Shown in pieces: positions 55,012 to 63,237 of a stretch of 64,000 bases of DNA. The stretch spans positions 124,001 to 188,000 of the forward strand of contig NZ_JACJSP010000002.1 in assembly GCF_014698235.1 (NCBI RefSeq), given 5' to 3'. The notes under the pieces were generated by a model. It had not been told where the DNA came from. It made no database searches and saw nothing but the letters and a program-made list of their open reading frames with translations. The translations under genes and the position numbers were made by a program. The stretch comes from Limnothrix sp. FACHB-406. GTDB lineage: Bacteria > Cyanobacteriota > Cyanobacteriia > CACIAM-69d. Each line of letters starts with the position of its first letter. The first letter of the stretch is position 1.

Positions 55012-55091
55012 AGATCTCTTGCATCAATCAGCCCCCCTTGGGAGAAGGGGTTGGGGGATGAGGGCTGTTAGCTGATTCGCGCAAGAGGTCT
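55012..55091. mobile_element. 80-bp inverted-repeat element (MITE-like) downstream of sat
   Basis: Terminal inverted repeats of 21 bp match at 17 positions: AGATCTCTTGCATCAATCAG (55012-) and the complement of GCTGATTCGCGCAAGAGGTC (55071-55091). The interior has CCCCTT/AAGGGG and GGGGGATGAGGGC motifs like those in repeated cyanobacterial spacer sequences. No target-site duplication is obvious and no coding capacity exists. Confidence 0.55.
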
Positions 55092-55102
55092 ATTGAGTAG
55101 CT

Positions 55103-56287
55103 CTAGATTGAGTAACTTTCAGGGATTTTCATTGCCCGGGCCAACTCAGCCGCCACCAAAGGCCGCGAGAATTCCGGCGGCGGCAACTCGCCCCGACGCA
55201 GCATTTCGCGCACCTTCGTGCCCGACAGGTGAATCCGCTCGTCCGGTTCGCTGGGGCTGGTCTTGGTGGTGGCCATGCTTTGGGTGCGCTTGCAGTAGAA
55301 CGCGTGTTCGAACTTCAGCGGCATGATTCCCAACTCACCCGGCGCAAACTCATCGAAAATGTACTGCGCATCGTAGGTTCCGTAATAGTCACCCACGCCC
55401 GCATGGTCACGACCCACGATGAAATGCGTGCAGCCATAGTTCTTGCGAATGAGGGCATGGAAAATGGCTTCCCGGGGGCCCGCATAGCGCATGGCGCAAG
55501 GGTTGATGGCCAAAATCACCCGGCCACGGGGGAAATAGTGCTCCAGCATGATTTCATAGCAACGCATCCGCACATCGGCGGCAATGTCATCGCTTTTGGT
55601 CACTCCCACCAGGGGATGCAGGAACAGGCCATCGGTGATTTCCAGGGCGCACTTGATGATGTATTCGTGGGCGCGGTGGATTGGGTTGCGGGTTTGGAAG
55701 GCTACGATCGACTTCCAACCCTTGTCGCGGAAAGCATGGCGCGAATCGATCGGGTCAATTTGATAGAGCGGGAAGCGAGAATCCGGCTCGCGCTCCAGCA
55801 ACCACACGGGCCCAGCTAAATAAGTCGCCCCTTGGCCATAAACCACCGCCACACCGGGGTGTTTCTCTTCATTGGTGCGATAGACGTTGAGGGCTTCCCG
55901 GGTCTTGTCGTAGTGATATTTCTCCGTCAGCTCCAGCACGCCAATGAAGCGACCGGTGGGATCGTCTAGGCGCACCAATTGCCCTTCGCTGAGGGTGTTG
56001 GCCTGCTCATCGGTCACGGGCAGGGTCACAGGAATTGCCCAGGGCAGCCCGTTGGCCAAGCGCATGTCGTCAACCACGGTCTTGTAGTCCGCTTGGCCCA
56101 TGAAGCCATCGATCGGGCTGAACGCACCAATGGCGATCGCGATCAGGTCACAGACGGCGCGATCGTCCAGGGAAATGCGCGGCAGGTGGTCGGCCTTGCT
56201 CAAGAATTCGGCCTTTTGCTCAGGGCTGGCAATGCGGTTAATCAGCGTGCCGCCGTGAGGGGCGATCGCGTCGGCTATACGGGTCAT
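55103..56287 (-). CDS. sat: Sulfate adenylyltransferase (ATP sulfurylase)
   Basis: 394-residue enzyme that forms adenosine 5'-phosphosulfate from ATP and sulfate, the first step of sulfate assimilation. Motifs: [11 protein letters not shown] (about 54-64), the ATP/sulfate site [12 protein letters not shown] (about 196-207), VGVTKSDDI and [15 protein letters not shown] (about 288-302), and [18 protein letters not shown] near the end. The length is normal for a single-function Sat without an APS kinase domain. Monocistronic. Confidence 0.97.
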   Translation of the reverse strand: MTRIADAIAPHGGTLINRIASPEQKAEFLSKADHLPRISLDDRAVCDLIAIAIGAFSPIDGFMGQADYKTVVDDMRLANGLPWAIPVTLPVTDEQANTLSEGQLVRLDDPTGRFIGVLELTEKYHYDKTREALNVYRTNEEKHPGVAVVYGQGATYLAGPVWLLEREPDSRFPLYQIDPIDSRHAFRDKGWKSIVAFQTRNPIHRAHEYIIKCALEITDGLFLHPLVGVTKSDDIAADVRMRCYEIMLEHYFPRGRVILAINPCAMRYAGPREAIFHALIRKNYGCTHFIVGRDHAGVGDYYGTYDAQYIFDEFAPGELGIMPLKFEHAFYCKRTQSMATTKTSPSEPDERIHLSGTKVREMLRRGELPPPEFSRPLVAAELARAMKIPESYSI

Positions 56288-56417
56288 GGAACTCGGGGTG
56301 AGGTTGCTTCAAGACAATAATCAGTAAAAATTCAACACTAAAATGGTCGCCTTGTGGCCGGCTAGGGGATAGCCAGGGTTTTTCATCTCCAACCACGTTT
56401 TAGTTAAAAAATGCTCT

Positions 56418-57236
56418 TTAGTTAAAAAATGCCCTGGTTTGTAGATATAGCCCAATCACGAGGGGAATGACCACATAGGCATAGGATCGAAGATTTGCAA
56501 TGGCAATGGATCGGCCAAGATGAACTGAAGGGTTGGGCAGCCACTTCGCTAGACAAGCTCCCTCGATCGCCCAACTCATTGCCCAGCCAATCATAAAATA
56601 GGCAAAGGCACAGAAAAGCTCAATCCAAAAGGGAAACTTGGCATTGATAATGCCAATAATGACCAATGCCAATACTAAATTAAAAGGCCAAAACAACAAC
56701 CACAGCCATCGCCAGCCAACAGACCAGGGTGTTAGCTGCCGCAAAGCATCATAGGTTGTCAGTCCCATTAAACCTAAGCAGCCAATGAGTACGAAAGTAA
56801 TTCTTCGGTTCCAGTCATCACCGTAGCTTAAAAACGGTATGCCAACCAACCCAAATGAAAAAACAAGACCTGTGATTGATGAAACCAAATTAGCGCCAGT
56901 TACTGCAATCCAAACTCGCTTAGAGGAATAAGTTTCGCGCTTAAGGATTGTGATTGCTTCAATAGCAATGATGGCCACCAAGCCCCACCCAAAGCTGATG
57001 AATGATGCGAAAAGAGGCAAGTTAAACAGGGGGACAGCCATGGGTGGCCAGCTATTGGCCCAAGCCGCTTGGGGCAGGGCGATCGTCACTAACAGGGCGA
57101 TCGTGCCTGTAACCCAGATCATTAGGCGGGGATAGATTGTGGAAAACGGAAACCAACGAGACCAACAAGGGCGATTTGATTTTTGGGGTGTTGCCCTACG
57201 ATGATGGGTAGGTGGATGATCCATGGGTTGGCGCAT
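56418..57236 (-). CDS. Polytopic membrane protein, function unknown
   Basis: 272 residues. The region from residue 38 (MIWVTGTIALLVTIALPQAAWANSW) looks like a signal peptide or first helix with cleavage after AWA. Further hydrophobic helices lie near 72-95, 105-130, 150-165, 175-200, 205-225 and 245-270, with conserved-looking SWPPMAVPLFNLPLFASF and AYFMIGWAMSWAIEG. I do not recognise a family. The first 37 residues are basic and Pro/His-rich; a shorter start at Met39 (57122) is equally likely and would remove the overlap with the divergent hydrolase frame. Confidence 0.65.
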   Translation of the reverse strand: MRQPMDHPPTHHRRATPQKSNRPCWSRWFPFSTIYPRLMIWVTGTIALLVTIALPQAAWANSWPPMAVPLFNLPLFASFISFGWGLVAIIAIEAITILKRETYSSKRVWIAVTGANLVSSITGLVFSFGLVGIPFLSYGDDWNRRITFVLIGCLGLMGLTTYDALRQLTPWSVGWRWLWLLFWPFNLVLALVIIGIINAKFPFWIELFCAFAYFMIGWAMSWAIEGACLAKWLPNPSVHLGRSIAIANLRSYAYVVIPLVIGLYLQTRAFFN

Positions 57237-57272
57237 TGGGTTGGGACTGAATTTTCATTTGAGGTGGTGATT

Positions 57273-58304
57273 GTGCAGGGAGATATTAATCAAAATACTA
57301 ATCAGGAAGTTAATCAGGAAGTTCATCAGGACACCAATCAGGAATCTGGTCAGGGAATTCATCAAGAAGCCATGAGTGAATTTCCGGAATTTTTACCTGA
57401 AGCAGTGGCAAATTTAACGGAACCAGAGTCGATCGACTTTGTGCGTCAAATTCAGCGCCAAACGATCCAAACTTCCTGGCCCTATCCCCATAGTGTATTG
57501 CCGATCGAAACCAGTTTTGTCACGGGTCAACCGCCGGAATTGCGCGATCGATTGACCGATGCGCCACCTATTTTGTTAGTTCATGGCTTTGACAGTTCAC
57601 TGCTGGAATATCGTCGATTGTTCCCACGCCTAGTTCAGCAATCTGCCACTTGGGCCGTGGACTTGTTGGGGTTTGGGTTCACCGATCGCCCTGAGAAGTT
57701 GGAATTTACCGCTGAAGCAATTCGCACCCATTTATATTGCTTTTGGCAGCAAATCATTGGGCGGCCGATGGTGTTGGTGGGGGCTTCCATGGGAGGTGCA
57801 GCCGTGATGGATTTTGCCCTCACCTATCCGGATGCGGTGCAAAAAGTGGTGTTGCTGGATAGTGCTGGATTTGTGGGCAAACCGATCGCCAGCCGGTTTT
57901 TGATTCCGCCCTTGGGACAATGGGCCACGCAATTTTTGGCGAATAAAAAGGTGCGATCGGGCATTGGGCGCAAGGCCTACGCCGACCCCGATCGTTGTGC
58001 CACCGAAGAGGCCTATCGTTGCGGTGCGTTGCATTTGGGAATGCCCCGATGGAGTGAGGCGCTCATTTCCTTCACTCGCAACGGTGGTTACACCATTACG
58101 GGTGATCGCATTGCCCAATTGCCCCAAGAAACCCTGATTTTGTGGGGCGATCGCGATCAAATTTTGCCCAAAGCCACTGCCCAAAAATTCCAAGCAGCGC
58201 TGCCCAAAAGTCAATTTATTTGGGTGGAAAATTGCGGCCATGTGCCCCATTTGGAACAGCCCGATCGCACAGCCCAAGCAATTCAAAATTTCTTGAAAAA
58301 ATAG
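57273..58304 (+). CDS. Alpha/beta hydrolase
   Basis: 343-344 residues from GTG 57273, chosen for GAGG 8 nt upstream and because it avoids the divergent gene; ATG 57372 would give 310 residues. Alpha/beta fold with ILLVHGFDSSLLEYRRLFP (oxyanion HG), the nucleophile elbow GASMGG (Ser in LVGASMGGAAVMDF), the acid Asp in LWGDRDQILP and the catalytic His in NCGHVPHLEQPD. The N-terminal 30 residues encode a tandem peptide repeat NQEVNQEVHQDTNQE from a 12-bp DNA repeat. The substrate is unknown; esterase, lipase and haloalkane-dehalogenase-like enzymes share this fold. Confidence 0.9.
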   Translation: MQGDINQNTNQEVNQEVHQDTNQESGQGIHQEAMSEFPEFLPEAVANLTEPESIDFVRQIQRQTIQTSWPYPHSVLPIETSFVTGQPPELRDRLTDAPPILLVHGFDSSLLEYRRLFPRLVQQSATWAVDLLGFGFTDRPEKLEFTAEAIRTHLYCFWQQIIGRPMVLVGASMGGAAVMDFALTYPDAVQKVVLLDSAGFVGKPIASRFLIPPLGQWATQFLANKKVRSGIGRKAYADPDRCATEEAYRCGALHLGMPRWSEALISFTRNGGYTITGDRIAQLPQETLILWGDRDQILPKATAQKFQAALPKSQFIWVENCGHVPHLEQPDRTAQAIQNFLKK

Positions 58305-58497
58305 GGTCTGTGAATCACTTCAATAATGGGATCAATCAGGGATCAGTTTCGGCTTTTCAGATGGTTCCCCATCGCAATTCTCAGTAGTCCGTAGTGTGGG
58401 CACTGCGCACCGAGTCGTTGCTTCATGGCATCTGCGATATGGCGTGCCAATCATTTGAGATAAAGGCCGTATCCTCGCGATTCAGATTGACGGGCCC

Positions 58498-58529
58498 AAA
58501 AAAGGGCGATCGCCCTCAGACGATCGCCC
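58498..58529 (-). terminator. Rho-independent terminator of sigA built from HIP1 sequence
   Basis: On the minus strand GGGCGATCG (58521-58529) pairs with CGATCGCCC (58504-58512) across an 8-nt loop, followed by six T (58498-58503). The stem is formed by HIP1-like GGGCGATCG repeats. It lies 28 bp past the sigA stop. Confidence 0.85.
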
Positions 58530-58556
58530 CATGCGAGATGAATTGAACCCAGCTTC

Positions 58557-59717
58557 CTAGCGGATATATTCCTTTAAGATGCTGTTGCGGTTCGGGTGGC
58601 GCAACTTCCGCAGGGCCTTCGCTTCAATTTGGCGAATTCGCTCGCGGGTCACGTTGAAAATTTGCCCAATTTCTTCCAGGGTTTTCATCCGACCGTCATC
58701 CAAGCCGTAGCGCAACCGCAGCACATCACGCTCGCGGGCGCTGAGCGTATCGAGCACGCTTTCTAGATCTTCCCGCAGCAGGTTTTTGGAAACGCGATCT
58801 TCCGGCGTTTCGCCGTCAGATTCAATGAAATCGCCCAGGCGCGAATCTTCTTCCTTGCCGATCGGGGTTTCCAGCGAAATCGGCAACTGAGCCGACTTGG
58901 CAATGAACCGCAACTTCTCGATCGTCATTTCCATCCGCGTTGCAATCTCTTCTTCCGTGGGTTTGCGACCCATTTCTTGAGACAGCAACTTGGTGGTTTT
59001 CTTAATCCGCGAAATGGTTTCGTACAAATGCACCGGTAGGCGAATTGTCCGAGATTGGTCAGCGATCGCCCGGGTGATTGCCTGCCGAATCCACCAAGTG
59101 GCATAGGTGGAGAATTTGTAGCCCTTTTCGTGGTCAAACTTTTCGGCGGCACGAATCAGACCCAAGCTACCTTCTTGGATCAAATCCTGGAACGACAGGC
59201 CGCGGTTCATGTATTTCTTGGCGATCGAAACCACCAAGCGCAGGTTCGACTGCACCATTTTGTCCTTGGCGCGCCGACCCACATACAGCCGCTTCCGGAA
59301 TTCCGGCAAGCCCATATTCAACGCTTCGGCCCACTCCCGATCGTTCGGTGCGCGATCGAGTTGATCCAGCAGCTTTTCATGAACCCGTTCGATTTCTAGC
59401 AGGTCAGCAATTTTACGGGCCAGTTCAATTTCTTCGTCAGCTCGCAGCAAGCGGATCCGACCAATTTCTTGAAGATATAGCCGAATTGAATCTTCGGTGT
59501 AGTGCTTTTTCTTAGCAGCCGTACGGCGACGAGATGCGGCCGCTTTGCCAGGCTGCTCTTCGTCTTCCTCGTCGAGTTCGGCAGACGGGTCATCATACTC
59601 ATCAATATCGACCTCATCTTCGTCCTCTGTGGTGAGTAGCTCTAGTTCGACCTCTACATCATCCACAGCATCAGTCAATACATTCATTTCTTCGAGTACG
59701 GTTTTGGCCTGGGTCAT
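58557..59717 (-). CDS. sigA: Primary RNA polymerase sigma factor (RpoD/SigA, group 1)
   Basis: 386 residues from the ATG at 59717 ([14 protein letters not shown]) after GAGAGGA; the frame is open 237 bp upstream without family character. An acidic N-terminus (about 20-75), then region 1.2 ([16 protein letters not shown]), region 2 ([45 protein letters not shown], with the -10 recognition stretch [18 protein letters not shown]), region 3 and region 4 ([30 protein letters not shown]). The length and region order are those of the cyanobacterial housekeeping sigma factor. Monocistronic with its own terminator. Confidence 0.97.
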   Translation of the reverse strand: MTQAKTVLEEMNVLTDAVDDVEVELELLTTEDEDEVDIDEYDDPSAELDEEDEEQPGKAAASRRRTAAKKKHYTEDSIRLYLQEIGRIRLLRADEEIELARKIADLLEIERVHEKLLDQLDRAPNDREWAEALNMGLPEFRKRLYVGRRAKDKMVQSNLRLVVSIAKKYMNRGLSFQDLIQEGSLGLIRAAEKFDHEKGYKFSTYATWWIRQAITRAIADQSRTIRLPVHLYETISRIKKTTKLLSQEMGRKPTEEEIATRMEMTIEKLRFIAKSAQLPISLETPIGKEEDSRLGDFIESDGETPEDRVSKNLLREDLESVLDTLSARERDVLRLRYGLDDGRMKTLEEIGQIFNVTRERIRQIEAKALRKLRHPNRNSILKEYIR

Positions 59718-60446
59718 GCCGAGTCCTCTCGCTCCTTTCAACGAAGTAGGGTAGATATGCAGTGATCGGTGGGAAGTTGGAAACTGCGACGGCTGCGGAA
59801 ACAGGCACTGAAGGGCTGGCAACGCCGCAGTCTGGGCTGGATTTTTTGCCGAGATCCAGATTAGCCCCAGATTTTTGAAATGTCCCAATAAACTGTAGCC
59901 TGTCTTACGAAATTTTGCCGGGACGATCGAAAATTTGCTGGCAATTAACTCCAAAAATCACAACAAACAGGCAAGAAACGGGCACGAAACAACCGATTTG
60001 ACGCTGATTTGCCGCCCATGACCGATCTGGTGTCGGCTGAAGTGGGCAATTTGGCTAGGGTTTAAGTTATGAGTTATTGATATTTCCCTGGATAAGCGGC
60101 AAATGTTGTCAGCAGAGGAACGGTCTTTTTTCCTCGCGATCGCCCCGGTCATTGTCGCTGAAATACTTCCAGCGATTTTGTCTCCCTAGACAGGCTCGAT
60201 TGGGGCTGATTTACAGACCTCCAAGGTGATGCTTCCACGTTCTCATGTGCCTTCCTCTGTTGTAACACGCTCTTTTCTAAATCACAGGGCTATTGATTTC
60301 ATTTGGTTTTCATTTTTCGAGTTTTCATGTTTGGGATTTGAATTGGCTCATCCTTCAGGGCGTGAAGAACAGTTCTGTGGATTGGGTGATTGGCCAGTCG
60401 ATCGCGCATTCATCAACCCAGGATTGACCAAGTATTCAACGATTAT
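59718..60446. other. Long intergenic region upstream of sigA
   Basis: 729 bp between sigA and the deacetylase gene, both minus strand. It is AT-rich in parts (59860-59960, 60220-60340) and must hold the sigA promoters. No gene is supported; a 79-codon plus-strand frame at 60226 lacks good signals. Confidence 0.5.
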
Positions 60447-61208
60447 TTATTCATTGGGCATTTGATCGATCGCCCGATCGATCTCGTGAGCCGTTGGTTT
60501 TGGGGAAGCCGGGTTGAGAGTGTCTTGCTCGATCGAATCCCACAGCCGATCGACCGTCACAAACCGCCACCCCCGATCGCGCAGGGCCGGAATCAGTTGC
60601 GCCACGGTTTTGACCACATCCCGCCCGCCACAGGGCCCATCGTGCAACACAATCAGCGAACCGTTTTGCACCTGATCCAAAACCCGCCGCTGCACCACCG
60701 CCGGCCCAGGATGTGTCCAATCTTCCGGCACAACGCTCCACATGACCGGTCGATATCCCCAACTGCGCCACTGAGCCAAGGCCCCGGGCAAAAATAGCCC
60801 GTTGGGTGGCCGCACATCTCGCACATGGTGTTGCACCCAAGCCGGATCAAGCTGACAGGCCTGGGCGATCGCCCGTTGGGTGCGTTTTAAATCCCGTTGT
60901 AGTTCGTCTGCGCTGAGGCGGGGAAACGATCGGTGATGGTAGCCATGGAGGCCCAGCCAGTGGCCCGCATCCCAAACTTGTTTGGCAACGGCAGGGGCCC
61001 GATCGACCCAACAGCCCAACCAAAAAAAGCTAGCGGTCACCTGTTCTTGATCCAACAGGCGCAACAGGTCTGGCGTATATTCCGGGTGGGGCCCGTCGTC
61101 AAAGCTGAGAGCAATTTCCCGGCGATCGGGATTGCCGGCCCACAGACCCAAGGGAAAGCTGGCCACCAAGACTGGATAGAGGCGTGGATAGAGCCAAGCA
61201 AATTGCAT
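60447..61208 (-). CDS. Polysaccharide deacetylase (NodB-type, CE4)
   Basis: 253 residues. NodB homology motifs: TFDDG-type ALSFDDGPHPEYTPDLL (about 33-49), the metal-binding H.xxH in LGLHGYHHRSFPRLS (about 84-98), RPPNGLFLPG (about 132-141) and the late LIVLHDG (about 185-191). The N-terminal hydrophobic stretch LYPVLVASFPLGLWAG could anchor the protein in the membrane. Family members remove acetyl groups from N-acetylglucosamine polymers such as peptidoglycan. No operon partner is obvious. Confidence 0.93.
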   Translation of the reverse strand: MQFAWLYPRLYPVLVASFPLGLWAGNPDRREIALSFDDGPHPEYTPDLLRLLDQEQVTASFFWLGCWVDRAPAVAKQVWDAGHWLGLHGYHHRSFPRLSADELQRDLKRTQRAIAQACQLDPAWVQHHVRDVRPPNGLFLPGALAQWRSWGYRPVMWSVVPEDWTHPGPAVVQRRVLDQVQNGSLIVLHDGPCGGRDVVKTVAQLIPALRDRGWRFVTVDRLWDSIEQDTLNPASPKPTAHEIDRAIDQMPNE

Positions 61209-61300
61209 TGCTAAATGGGCCAGCTAAATTAGCAAACTAGGTTGGCTAGCTCAATTGGCGATCGCGCCGGACGGGGGCGAGGGGTTGTGCCGCCTGAACG

Positions 61301-62233
61301 TTACGGGTTCGTAGGATTGGTGTTTGGAGGATTAGCGTTCGTAGGATTGGCATTGGGCAGCGCCTCGGCCGGTTGCAAAAGCCGCAGCGTGTTGAGGGCC
61401 CGTTCGTAGCCCTCGCGATCGCCCCGCCGGGCAAATAACCGGGCCGCCTGTTGCAAGTTATCCACGGCCTCTTGCAAATTGCCTACGGCCGCTTGGGCGA
61501 TCGCCCGATTGTGAAAGGCTTCCGCATCGTCCGCCGCGATCGCCAGGGCGCGATCGTAGTCCTCAATGGCCCGGAAATAGGCCTGCTGTTGCACCAGCAA
61601 GTTAGCCCGATTGAAATAGGCGTTGGCGTATTGGGGATCCAGCTCGATCGCCCGGTTGTAGTCCGCCATGGCCGCCAAGGAATTGTCTAGGGCCGCGTAG
61701 GCCGTCGCTCGATCGTTATAGGCCTCTACCAAAGCCGGATTCAGCCGCAGGGATTCTGAAAAAGCCTCGATCGCCTGCTGAAGCTTGCCCGCCGCCGCCA
61801 AGGTGGTTCCCCTGGCATAGGCCGCTTGGGCCTGTTGGCTGCGGGCTGCATTGGGCTGGGCTGGTTTGGGTTGTGCCGGGCCCGGTGGCGCATTGCGGGC
61901 CGGTTGGGGCGATCGGGAGCGGGTCGGGTTGGTCGGTTGGGGACGGCGCGGCTGGGATGGCCCTTGGGCCTGAGCGGCCGGCGCGATCGGCCATCCAAGC
62001 AGCCCGATCGCCCCCAAAAGTACCCAAAATCGTCGCCCCTGTCCGTTGAATGGCTTCCAGCCGAACTGAGACCGCTCAAACCCAGACCGCTCAAACCCAG
62101 ACCGAGCAAACCCAAACCGGTCAGACTGGGACTGATCGAACCCAGACCGCTCAACCCTAGGCCGATCTTTCCGATCGCCCGGAAATTGCCCGAGAACCGG
62201 TGGAGTCAATCGTTGTGGATCCTTAAGCCTCAT
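61301..62233 (-). CDS. TPR-repeat protein, probably exported or membrane-anchored
   Basis: 310 residues from ATG 62233 (MRLKDPQRLTPP), overlapping the upstream DUF2973 stop by about 11 bp. The N-terminal part has a short repeat (ERSGFDQSQ, ARSGFERSGFERSQ), then a hydrophobic helix (about 75-95, RFWVLLGAIGLLGWPIAPAAQAQ), a Pro/Arg/Gln-rich linker and four TPR units (about 135-270: AYARGTTLAAAGKLQQAIEAFSESLRLNPA, AYNDRATAYAALDNSLAAMADYNRAIELDPQ and so on). The tail repeats NANPTN. TPRs mediate protein contacts. Third gene of a DUF2605-DUF2973-TPR operon. Confidence 0.85.
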   Translation of the reverse strand: MRLKDPQRLTPPVLGQFPGDRKDRPRVERSGFDQSQSDRFGFARSGFERSGFERSQFGWKPFNGQGRRFWVLLGAIGLLGWPIAPAAQAQGPSQPRRPQPTNPTRSRSPQPARNAPPGPAQPKPAQPNAARSQQAQAAYARGTTLAAAGKLQQAIEAFSESLRLNPALVEAYNDRATAYAALDNSLAAMADYNRAIELDPQYANAYFNRANLLVQQQAYFRAIEDYDRALAIAADDAEAFHNRAIAQAAVGNLQEAVDNLQQAARLFARRGDREGYERALNTLRLLQPAEALPNANPTNANPPNTNPTNP

Positions 62234-62555
62234 CCGTCGGTTGAGAGTTAGAAGAAGGGTTAGACGAATCTCCCGGCGAAGCATCAAACAACGCATCCAG
62301 ACGGCTGCGGGCATCTTCAACCGTGATTGACTTCATCACCAACAGGGGTTCACGAATCGGCTGCCCCCGATCGTCCAACATTTCCGGGTGCAACGAGATG
62401 GGCGGTTGGGCCGGAGCCGCCGCCCGCGCTGAATGATCCACTCGATCGGCCGTGCGGCCCGCCTCAGTTCCCAGTGTGAAGAGATTGCGGACTAAATTCC
62501 CGATCGCCAAGAATGCCAACACTGCAAAGGCCAGGATATACAACACCTGTAGCAC
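62223..62555 (-). CDS. DUF2973 family membrane-anchored protein
   Basis: 110 residues. An N-terminal membrane helix (LQVLYILAFAVLAFLAIGNLVRNLFTLG, residues 2-29) is followed by a soluble part with SLHPEMLDDRGQPIREPLLVMKSITVEDARSRLDALFDASPG, which fits my recall of DUF2973, a cyanobacteria-specific family. Function unknown. It lies between DUF2605 and the TPR gene, which overlaps its stop. Confidence 0.85.
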   Translation of the reverse strand: MLQVLYILAFAVLAFLAIGNLVRNLFTLGTEAGRTADRVDHSARAAAPAQPPISLHPEMLDDRGQPIREPLLVMKSITVEDARSRLDALFDASPGDSSNPSSNSQPTDEA

Positions 62556-62619
62556 GGCCGTCGTCTCCCTAACGGATGATCTCTAAATAAATAGTCTCTA
62601 ACATGATCTGAGAAGGCGA

Positions 62620-62952
62620 TTACCCCGCCGAACCCGAAGGATTCTGTTCAGCCCGGAACCGCATTGCCACATGCCAGCATTCCTGAACTAGGTTGTGCCA
62701 AGGCATGAGGGTTGACGTTTCAACACCCACCTGGGCCCCCATAGCCTCAAAGAGCAACTGAGTGCTGCTCACTTCCTGTTGGGCCTGCTTGACCCTTGCC
62801 AGCAAGCTTTCCTGTTGCTCATCGCTCAGAAACGACAAGCGCTCCGATTCCAGCAAGGTGCGCGATCGCCCAAACCAATATTGAAAATCTTCAAGCAGCG
62901 GCTGCAAGACGGTCTTCAGCAGATTGGGATCGGGAGGGGTAGGAGCCGACAT
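62620..62952 (-). CDS. DUF2605 family protein
   Basis: 110 residues from ATG 62952 (MSAPTPPDPNLLKTVLQPLL); an earlier in-frame start 33 bp upstream is less family-like. All-helical soluble protein with DFQYWFGRSRTLLESERLSFLSDEQQESLLARVKQAQQEV, matching DUF2605 as I recall it. Function unknown. It is the first gene of the DUF2605-DUF2973-TPR operon (64 bp before DUF2973). Confidence 0.85.
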   Translation of the reverse strand: MSAPTPPDPNLLKTVLQPLLEDFQYWFGRSRTLLESERLSFLSDEQQESLLARVKQAQQEVSSTQLLFEAMGAQVGVETSTLMPWHNLVQECWHVAMRFRAEQNPSGSAG

Positions 62953-63163
62953 AGGCAAAGTAGAAACTAACCAATCTACATACAAGCTTAACGCTATTCA
63001 TCTTTCGTAACATTTTTTTGGAAGATTTCGCATCGTCTCTTTCAGCGATTTCCCTTTCATCTCTTTCAGCACCAAGGGCCAAGCCATGGTCAGGATGGGG
63101 CCAGTCGTCATGTCTTGGGATCACACAAAAACGGTTACTCTTCCATGCCCTAACCACCCCAGA

Positions 63164-63194
63164 CAAGGGGCTTAAGCCCCTTGCCCCCACGACT
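63164..63194 (-). repeat. Palindromic interspersed repeat, copy 2
   Basis: Perfect palindrome CAAGGGGCTTAAGCCCCTTG at 63164-63183 followed by CCCCCACGACT. It is the inverse-orientation match to the repeat at 47021-47051. It lies 44 bp after the end of the channel gene. Confidence 0.85.
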
Positions 63195-63237
63195 CGTCAC
63201 GGTGGAATCAGGGTTTCGGGCAATTGGACAACCAATC

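Noticed and set aside
60226-60465. 79-codon plus-strand frame upstream of the deacetylase gene
   Set aside because: No ribosome binding site, no domain, and it overlaps the deacetylase 3' end.
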